Positions 33,523 to 38,530 of a stretch of DNA of 38,530 nucleotides are shown here, in pieces. Source of the DNA: Paracoccaceae bacterium (GTDB lineage Bacteria > Pseudomonadota > Alphaproteobacteria > Rhodobacterales > Rhodobacteraceae); NCBI GenBank assembly GCA_006226775.1, contig SBGD01000041.1:1-38530 (forward strand), in the 5' to 3' direction. The first letter of the stretch is position 1, and each line of letters starts with the position of its first letter. The notes under the pieces are model-generated. The model saw only the letters and a list, made by a program, of their open reading frames with translations. It had not been told where the DNA came from and did not search any database. Both the position numbers and the translations under genes were made by a program.

Positions 33523-34430
33523 TCTGCCGCTCCCGCGTCCAGCGTTTGCCCGAGATAGGTGGGCAGGGTGTCCAGCCCCTCTGCGCGCAAGAGCGTCAGG
33601 AAGTGGTCATCGTCCTTCAGCGAGCGAAACGCCTCGACGACGAACATCAGGCGGCCCTGCGTCAGTTCGGCCTTCTTGATCAACAATTTCTGTCGCTCCG
33701 CTTCCTGTTGATAGGCTCGCACAAGCGCGTCGCTGGTCAGGGGGCGCTTGGTGCCGTCGCTTCTGCCATAGCGGTTGCGATGAAGGTGCGGACCCTGTGC
33801 ATCGCGTTGCTGGATGAGGCGGCGCACGGCGGCGAGTTTCTTGCCGCGCAGCTTTTTCTGGGTGTAGGCGTCCATCAGAGCGCGCTGCCCGCCCTCAGCG
33901 TCTGTCTTTGAAATGTCGATGGCGAGGTTCAGCGGCAGAAGGCCGGTTTCGACGGCCGAGACCAGCCGCTCTTCGCCGCGCTCAAGCAAGCCCGCGATCA
34001 TGCCGACATAATCTGGCGTGACGCCGATCTTGTTCGCGATCTGGCGGTCGTTGTAGCCGCGTTTGCGCAGGTTACCGATCTCGCGCATCAGGTCGATCGG
34101 GTTGTGCTGGCGGCGTGCACAGTTCTCCACCAGGCTCATAACCAAGCAGTCGCTCTCGTCGGCGTCGATGAGAATGGCCGGTATGGCATCCTGCTGAAGC
34201 TCCATGAACGCCTCGAGCCGCCCTTGTCCACAGACAAGGTCATATTCGGTAGGGTCGGTTCCTGCACGCTGCGCCACGGTGATTGGTCGCTTGAGACCGA
34301 TTTTCGCGATATTCTCGACCATTTCCTCAAAAGTGCGCCGATTGCGCACGCGCGGATTGAGGATGCGAATTCGGTCGGTCGGGATGAGAGTGACCTGTTT
34401 CTGGGTGATGTCTTGGGCGTCGTCGGGCAT
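33519..34430 (-). CDS. ParB N-terminal domain protein
   Basis: A 303-residue protein. The start at 34430 is chosen because it overlaps the upstream stop (TGATG) and relatives begin like MPDDAQDITQKQVTLIPTD; more upstream starts read into the recombinase tail. ParB boxes are visible: TFEEMVENIAKIGLKRPITV, DLVCGQGRLEAFMELQ and ENCARRQHNPIDLMREI (about residues 35-125), then a helix-turn-helix (NDRQIANKIGVTPDYVGMIA, about 130-150) and a helical C-terminus. Likely a sequence-specific DNA-binding, possibly CTP-binding, protein. Not preceded by parA. Confidence 0.82.
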   Translation of the reverse strand: MPDDAQDITQKQVTLIPTDRIRILNPRVRNRRTFEEMVENIAKIGLKRPITVAQRAGTDPTEYDLVCGQGRLEAFMELQQDAIPAILIDADESDCLVMSLVENCARRQHNPIDLMREIGNLRKRGYNDRQIANKIGVTPDYVGMIAGLLERGEERLVSAVETGLLPLNLAIDISKTDAEGGQRALMDAYTQKKLRGKKLAAVRRLIQQRDAQGPHLHRNRYGRSDGTKRPLTSDALVRAYQQEAERQKLLIKKAELTQGRLMFVVEAFRSLKDDDHFLTLLRAEGLDTLPTYLGQTLDAGAAE

Positions 34431-36003
34431 CAGGCGGCCTCCGTGATCCGGGCTCGGCCAGCGAGCGCATAAAAATAGTCGAGCGTGTCGAAGCGGTAGG
34501 CGTCCAGCGACAGCCCGTTTTGCTCGGCCAGCCTCAGTCTGGCCATGGTCATATCGATGCTCGGCAGCAGGTAATAATCGCGTGGGCCGCTGTTCAATTC
34601 GTCCATTCGCACGGCAATCGTGATATCGGGCACCAGGCCAGTATCGAGACGGATGCGCCATCGCAGGGAACCGCCCTGCGTCTCGAAACATCGTGCCAAC
34701 ACCACCGACGCCGTGAACTCATCGTTGATGCGGATCAGGTCGGTGTCTGGATCTTGGACAGCCTGGCCGCCGCGTTCGCCGACACCGTCAAGGATCCTGG
34801 CTACGATGCCAGGGTGGGCCTTCCGCAAGGCCCGGTTGATCTCGACGTAGCGATAGTCTCGCTCCGGCTCGTAGCCGATCATCTGGTAGGCGCGCAGCAG
34901 GCTGCGCCGAAGCGGTTCCGAAAGGCGCTGGACGACGGCAGGTCTTCCTGCTCGTCGATGATCAGCCCCGACAGCACGCCGTTCTGCTTCAGCACGGCGC
35001 GCAGGCCTTCGAGCAGTTCGGCGTCCGTGAAATGCTGGCTGCGCGCGTCGACGATTTCGCGTGCGCGCAGAAACAGCGCCTCGTCCACAATGGCGGGGTA
35101 GGCGCCCTCGGCCCGGATCCACATCTCGCGCGGGTTCACCACTCGCTTGTGCTTCAGCTTGAAAGACACCTTGTTGTAGACGTTGTTGCCGATGTATTTT
35201 TCGTTGGTCAGGATCTGGTGCACCGATGCCCGGGACCATGGTCGCTCAAGATCGGTCAGATGCCCCTCGGTATTCAGGTTTTCCGCAATCTCACGCTCCG
35301 CGCGGCCATCCTCGACGAACATCCGATACATGCGGCGCACGACGTCTTGTTCCTGCTCAGGGCCCGGAACAAGGACGACACGGTCGGTCTGAAGGCTCTT
35401 CTGTTCGCCGCGGGACAAGACACCCTTCGCGTTGCCGTGTTCGTCGATCAGAACCCGGCGCAGGCCGTATCCCGCCGCACCGCCTTGGCGGTAGCCAAGC
35501 TCAACCAGGCGGCATTGCCCGGCGAAGACCTTCACAGAAAGCTCGCGGCTGTATTCGCCCGCCATCACTCGCTTGACGGTCTTTAGCAGGTTGGAGCCGA
35601 TGCTGCCGTCGTTTTCGAACTGCTCGCCGCAATAGTGGACCCGGATCCCGGCGCGAGAGCAGACATGCTCGTGGTAGGCCCCTTCATCAGCATCCTGAAA
35701 CCGGCCCCAGCGGCTGACGTCATAGACCAGAATGGCTTTGAAATCCGCGTGGCCGGTTCGGACCTCAGCCATCAGGTTCTGAAGCGCCTCGCGGCCGTCC
35801 AACCGCAACCCGGACCGACCGGTGTCCTCGAATACGCGCAGGATCTGCAGGCCCCGGGCGGTGGCGTAATCCCGAATGATGTCGAGCTGGTTCTCGGTCG
35901 AGTACTTCTGGTGATCGGTCGACATCCGCACATAGGCGACGGCCGGGATATCCTGTCCGGCCTCGTCGCCTTTGTCCTCGCTGTTGTATCGACCGTTATT
36001 CAA
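34430..36003 (-). pseudogene. Large serine recombinase, split by a frameshift
   Basis: The N-terminal frame (36003 down to TGA 34879-34881, 374 codons) has an intact resolvase domain: catalytic Ser28 in AVAYVRMSTDHQKYSTENQ, then DVSRWGRFQDADE and GEYSRELSVKVFAGQ, a recombinase domain (VRRMYRMFVEDGRAEREIAE, SVHQILTNEKYIGNNVYNK) and a helical region to about 370. After RNRFG the text changes to nonsense, but another frame picks up at once with SLLRAYQMIGYEPERDYRYV and runs to the TGA at 34430-34432 (RFDTLDYFYALAGRARITEA). Removing two bases (GC) near 34903-34907 would restore one reading frame of about 523 residues, the usual size of this family. So either a recent inactivating frameshift, a sequencing error, or a shift-dependent product. 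It precedes the ParB-like genes with overlapping stop/start. Confidence 0.83.
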
Positions 36004-36267
36004 ATCGGGTTTTCCTTTTCGGCGGTTTCACCCTTGCTGTGCGAAACATGCGGAGCGGCGTGTCCATTCTTTCCATTTGACACAATCAGTTCCGGAAAGT
36101 CGTTTGCTGAAACGGGCAAGCTCTTTCCGATTTCCCAAGTGTCAGTTCTCAAATTCAAATTCATCGTCGCGGCCTTCAAATCAGCAGTGTTCTTGAGTCG
36201 CGCTTGAATGACTCAATGCGGGCAAAACCAGCACACGCCGTTTTCATGGTTCTTCAATTGATTAACG
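36004..36267. promoter_or_regulatory. Divergent promoter region between recombinase and HTH gene
   Basis: A 264-bp AT-richer gap. It contains a perfect inverted repeat at 36193-36216 (TTGAGTC-N10-GACTCAA) and must hold the promoter of the recombinase cassette (leftward) and of the HTH gene (rightward). No coding frame is convincing. Confidence 0.5.
36193..36216. promoter_or_regulatory. Inverted repeat, candidate operator
   Basis: TTGAGTC and GACTCAA, 7 bp each, perfect, 10 bp apart, lying between the divergent recombinase and HTH genes. The geometry (17-bp centre-to-centre of arms) suits a dimeric regulator. Confidence 0.5.
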
Positions 36268-36588
36268 ATGAAGGACGAGGAAATGCGCGTGAAGATGGGC
36301 ACAGTTGTGCCGAAAATGGGCACATTTGTGCACCTGGTCGAAGAACCTACCGATTATCGTACCGCTATGGCGCTGGCTCTGCATGAGGAGCTGGGCGAAA
36401 CGCATCGCGCAATCAAGATGGCCATGCGCTGGACGGGCGCCAGTGAACGCACCGTGAAATACTGGTTCGCGGGCGAACGAGGTCCGAGCGGTGATCATCT
36501 GATCGCTCTTGCGCGGCATTCAGATGCGGTGCTCTTTGTAGTCCTCGCGCTTGCAGGCCGTCACATTGTCGAGGATGCTGACGGTTGA
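36268..36588 (+). CDS. Small helix-turn-helix protein
   Basis: A 106-residue protein (ATG at 36268; an inner ATG at 36283 or even 36367 is possible). Residues 35-95 carry ELGETHRAIKMAMRWTGASE, RTVKYWFAGERGPSGDHLIA and LARHSDAVLFVVLALAGR, a compact HTH-like module resembling small regulators of alphaproteobacterial mobile elements. Residues 6-22 are encoded by two palindromes that look like operators, so the gene may repress itself and its divergent neighbour, or the true start may lie after them. It stands back to back with the serine recombinase. Confidence 0.72.
   Translation: MKDEEMRVKMGTVVPKMGTFVHLVEEPTDYRTAMALALHEELGETHRAIKMAMRWTGASERTVKYWFAGERGPSGDHLIALARHSDAVLFVVLALAGRHIVEDADG
36298..36333. 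promoter_or_regulatory. Two tandem palindromic operators with 21-bp spacing
   Basis: Site 1: GGCACA-GT-TGTGCC (36298-36311, perfect 6-bp arms). Site 2: GCACA-TT-TGTGC (36320-36331) within GGGCACATTTGTGCACC. Their centres are 21 bp apart, two helix turns, as for cooperative binding of two dimers. They overlap the 5' end of the HTH gene. Confidence 0.65.
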
Positions 36589-36628
36589 AACGCCAACGAT
36601 GATCGGCACCCGGAAGCGCAGCCCACTC

Positions 36629-36656
36629 TTGTTTTGCGTTCGTTTTTGGTTATATT
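36629..36656 (+). promoter_or_regulatory. Candidate sigma70 promoter of the parDE operon
   Basis: TTGTTT (36629-36634), 16-bp spacer, TATATT (36651-36656), in the AT-rich patch just before parD. Confidence 0.55.
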
Positions 36657-36686
36657 GAATACACGCGAAGTGAGAGGTGCTGCGCC

Positions 36687-36941
36687 ATGTCCCGAACGAC
36701 CACGATGACCGTCCGCCTTGGTGGGGCCCTGAGTGACTTCGTGTCGGCCAATGTGGGCGATGACGGGTCCTATGAGAACGTCAGCGAATACATCCGCGAC
36801 TTGATCCGGCGTGACAAGGAGAGGGCGGAGCAGGAGGCCTTCAGCCGCCTGAAGGCCGAGTTGACCCATGCCTTTGCGGCCCCGGAGGAGACGTATCAAT
36901 CGCTGACCGCAGCCGAGGTGATTGCGCGGAACCGAGCCTGA
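36687..36941 (+). CDS. parD: ParD-type antitoxin
   Basis: An 84-residue protein with an N-terminal ribbon-helix-helix (TTTMTVRLGGALSDFVSANV, then YENVSEYIRDLIRRDKER), the CopG/ParD pattern that binds its own promoter, and a C-terminal helix (EETYQSLTAAEVIARNRA) that would wrap the toxin. AGAGG lies before the ATG. It is followed after 4 bp by the parE-like toxin gene, the usual order. Confidence 0.88.
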   Translation: MSRTTTMTVRLGGALSDFVSANVGDDGSYENVSEYIRDLIRRDKERAEQEAFSRLKAELTHAFAAPEETYQSLTAAEVIARNRA

Positions 36942-36945
36942 TCCG

Positions 36946-37335
36946 GTGACCACCATCCGTATCCAGGAAGGGGCGTCCCACCGCCTTGATGACATCTATC
37001 GCTACACCCGTGACAGGTGGGGTGATGATCAGGCTGAGAAATATATCACCGGTCTGTTTGCGACCTTCGACAAGATCGCGGCCCACGGCGTCGCATCAAA
37101 GCCGATCCCGGCCGAATTCGGCGTTGAGGGGTTTTTCTTTCGATTTGAGCGCCATTTCGTCTACTGGCGCCATCTTTCGAACGGCGACATCGGGATTGTG
37201 ACCATCCTGCACGAGCGCATGCACCAGATCGACCAGTTTCGCGATGATTTTGGGCTCGGACGATCGGACGCCTTTTCAAGGCGCATCAGATTTGCGCAGC
37301 GTGGAATCTTCAATGTTTGCACGGTCCAGCGGTAA
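36946..37335 (+). CDS. parE: ParE-family toxin with an extended C-terminus
   Basis: A 129-residue RelE/ParE-superfamily toxin starting at GTG 36946, 4 bp after the antitoxin stop. RIQEGASHRLDDIYRYTRDR, GDDQAEKYITGLFATFDKIA and the conserved end HFVYWRHLSNGDIGIVTILH then ERMHQIDQF match ParE. Relatives inhibit DNA gyrase. Most ParE proteins end near MHQI..RFRDDF; here about 25 more residues follow (GLGRSDAFSRRIRFAQRGIF), possibly because the original stop was lost. Confidence 0.87.
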   Translation: MTTIRIQEGASHRLDDIYRYTRDRWGDDQAEKYITGLFATFDKIAAHGVASKPIPAEFGVEGFFFRFERHFVYWRHLSNGDIGIVTILHERMHQIDQFRDDFGLGRSDAFSRRIRFAQRGIFNVCTVQR

Positions 37336-37467
37336 CAGTAGCCACCTACTTGCTGGAGGTGAAGAGGATGCCGCTCTCACCAGACGGTATCACCACGTGA
37401 GACGCTTGCAGCGCTGGAAGCGCTCATGGGGTGCATTGCGCTAAAAATAATAATTTAAAATCAATGA

Positions 37468-37480
37468 CTTGATGTGGAGA
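37468..37480 (+). repeat. Direct repeat, right copy, candidate island edge
   Basis: Exact second copy of CTTGATGTGGAGA (first at 32155-32167), next to an AT-rich patch and just before a tRNA-Ser-like 3' tract. Confidence 0.4.
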
Positions 37481-37536
37481 AGGTTCGACGCCGGTCGCGT
37501 TCCCTCCGCCACTTACCCTCGCGAAAGCGTTCTCCC

Positions 37537-37560
37537 GATCCGGCTGCGGCCGGATTTTCT
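37537..37560 (+). terminator. Possible rho-independent terminator
   Basis: ATCCGGC-TGCG-GCCGGAT stem (37538-37555) followed by TTTCT. It lies about 200 bp after parE, on the + strand, and faces the convergent ATPase gene. Confidence 0.5.
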
Positions 37561-37814
37561 CGTTGTATTCGAGGGTTATGCGGGAGGTGCTGTTAACCGG
37601 CCCACGTCCCGAAGGGCGCACACGCGTTCTCTCCGGGCCGATATTCTCCGGACCTGATGACTGCGCGGATTTGGTGAATTTCCGCCAAGCTACTGAAGTT
37701 AAAAGATTTAATCTACCATCCGCTGAACACTTCGATTTCAGAGACAAGTACCGAGTCGGAACTGAAATCGAACGCGTTCCCATTTGCGACCAGTGCCACA
37801 GTTCAGCGGTTGCA

Positions 37815-38530
37815 CTACCACGCCTTGATCTTCTTGGTGGTCTTGTCGAACCGCACGAAGCACTGGCCTGTCTGAAGGTTCGTAAGATTGGCGCCTTTGC
37901 CAAGGACGCGCGCTGCCGCCCCTGGCTTAGCGTTCGTCGCAAATGCTGCGACCAATCCCATGTTGTCGAGGAACTCGTCGTCTTCGCCGGAGAAATCGTC
38001 CGGCGATTGCGAAACCAGCATCACCGCGCCACCCTTCGAGCGGCTCATGCGGATCAGGCGGGACAAGGATGGAAGCCTGGTGCCAAGTATCTGGTGCGCC
38101 TCATCGATCATGCAGAGAATGCGTAGACCCCGCGCGCCATCCGGGGTTGTCTCGGCATCGACAAGTCCGTTGAGGTGCTGGTCGAGCGCGTCGAGAAGCA
38201 GGTTCACCACGATAGTGCGGCTATCTTCCGGCACGTTCGGCGGAAGCTTGATGATCCAGCTCTTCTGGAAGAGTTCTGCCGGAGACAGCTTTGGCTCGAA
38301 TAACGGGAAGCGGCACAACTCTTCCATGCTGGAGGTCGCACCGTCTTCCTTGGCCTCATATTCTTCATAGACTTCCAGCAGGCGGTCGCGGATATGGCGC
38401 AGTTCGCAAGGCTCTTCGTTAGCCAGTGCGGCGCCGGAGAGTGTCAGATCTTCTGTGTAACTGGGCTTTGGTTCATGCTTCCTGAGAGGAGCAAGTACGA
38501 TGACGATTTCCAAGGAACTGCTGGACGAAC
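37815..38530 (-). CDS. C-terminal part of a HerA/DptH-like ATPase (partial, runs off the window)
   Basis: The frame is open from the right edge to TAG at 37815-37817; a TTG at 38513 is not needed as a start, so the N-terminus lies outside. Visible are a Walker B-type strand (GLRILCMIDEAHQILGTRLP, hhhhDE), a sensor-like block (SKGGAVMLVSQSPDDFSGED) and the ending NAKPGAAARVLGKGANLTNL, LQTGQCFVRFD. This is the C-terminal half of a HerA/FtsK-like ATPase; the SQSPDDF motif recalls DptH of phosphorothioation-dependent restriction, but I cannot exclude another HerA-type defence or conjugation ATPase. Walker A is not in view. It reads toward the parDE region and convergent with it. Confidence 0.7.
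   Translation of the reverse strand, partial: SSSSSLEIVIVLAPLRKHEPKPSYTEDLTLSGAALANEEPCELRHIRDRLLEVYEEYEAKEDGATSSMEELCRFPLFEPKLSPAELFQKSWIIKLPPNVPEDSRTIVVNLLLDALDQHLNGLVDAETTPDGARGLRILCMIDEAHQILGTRLPSLSRLIRMSRSKGGAVMLVSQSPDDFSGEDDEFLDNMGLVAAFATNAKPGAAARVLGKGANLTNLQTGQCFVRFDKTTKKIKAW

Larger units (their letters stand above)
37336..37814. other. Non-coding junction between parE and the ATPase gene
   Basis: No gene is supported. It holds an AT-rich patch (37442-37465), the right copy of the 13-bp direct repeat (37468-37480), a CCCTCCGCCA tract (37502-37511) that resembles a tRNA-Ser 3' end although no tRNA folds there, and a terminator-like hairpin at 37537-37560. Confidence 0.5.

Noticed and set aside
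34433-35239. A stand-alone 269-residue protein upstream of the ParB gene
   Set aside because: Its first half is an out-of-frame reading of the recombinase; only the part after about 34905 is protein-like and it continues the recombinase.
35032-35586. A 184-codon + strand frame opposite the recombinase
   Set aside because: Antisense of the recombinase domain, which has conserved motifs; no ribosome-binding site.
37470-37515. tRNA-Ser gene fragment with GGTTCGA and CCCTCCGCCA
   Set aside because: No T-arm or acceptor pairing can be formed; kept only as a resemblance noted near the direct repeat.
1-38530. CRISPR arrays, insertion sequences and rRNA operons
   Set aside because: No regularly spaced repeats, no transposase motifs and no rRNA sequence were recognised.

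Overview
The window looks like a chromosomal segment of an alphaproteobacterium, most likely a member of the Rhodobacteraceae. It is GC-rich, the tail genes resemble the gene transfer agent (GTA) tail module of that family, and ribosome-binding sites are of the GGAGG type. No rRNA or complete tRNA gene was seen. Family names come from remembered protein motifs; no search was run.

Region 1 (1-14745) is the right part of a siphovirus-like prophage on the + strand: end of a head-tail joining gene, tail tube protein, tail assembly chaperone with a programmed -1 frameshift (A AAA AAC), tape measure protein, a DUF2460 protein fused to a beta-helix tailspike that is now broken, DUF2163 protein, NlpC/P60 peptidase, a 1366-residue GTA gp15-like tail tip protein, a DUF2793 fibre with a C1q-like end, a DUF6127 membrane protein, a terminator, and a lysis unit (M15 peptidase plus an overlapping Rz/Rz1-like spanin pair). 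Three short in-frame segments rich in perfect hairpins sit in the NlpC and gp15-like genes where I would expect related proteins to have nothing.

Region 2 (14746-25685) carries bacterial genes. A LysR regulator, a DoxX membrane protein, a two-domain VOC (dioxygenase-like) protein and the wreck of a glutathionyl-hydroquinone reductase look like a quinone/aromatic stress cluster. Next come a histidine kinase and FixJ-type regulator, a secreted HbpS/GlcG-like protein and a secreted ankyrin protein, facing a convergent operon of a second ankyrin (lipo)protein, a nucleoside deaminase and an MFS transporter. A cation diffusion facilitator and a stretch of gene remnants follow.

Region 3 (25686-32107) holds membrane proteins: a CaCA Na+/Ca2+ exchanger, a small exported protein, a fused SecDF, an ExoD-family protein and a DASS/SLC13 transporter with TrkA-C-like domains.

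Region 4 (32108-38530) is an accessory island: a coupled cassette of a large serine recombinase (now frameshifted) and two different ParB-like proteins, a divergent small HTH protein with tandem palindromic operators, a ParDE toxin-antitoxin pair and, at the right edge, the C-terminal part of a HerA/DptH-like ATPase of the kind found in DNA-modification-linked defence. A 13-bp direct repeat lies at both edges of the recombinase/ParB/ParDE block. The recombinase-ParB-ParB cassette is the best candidate here for a poorly described system.
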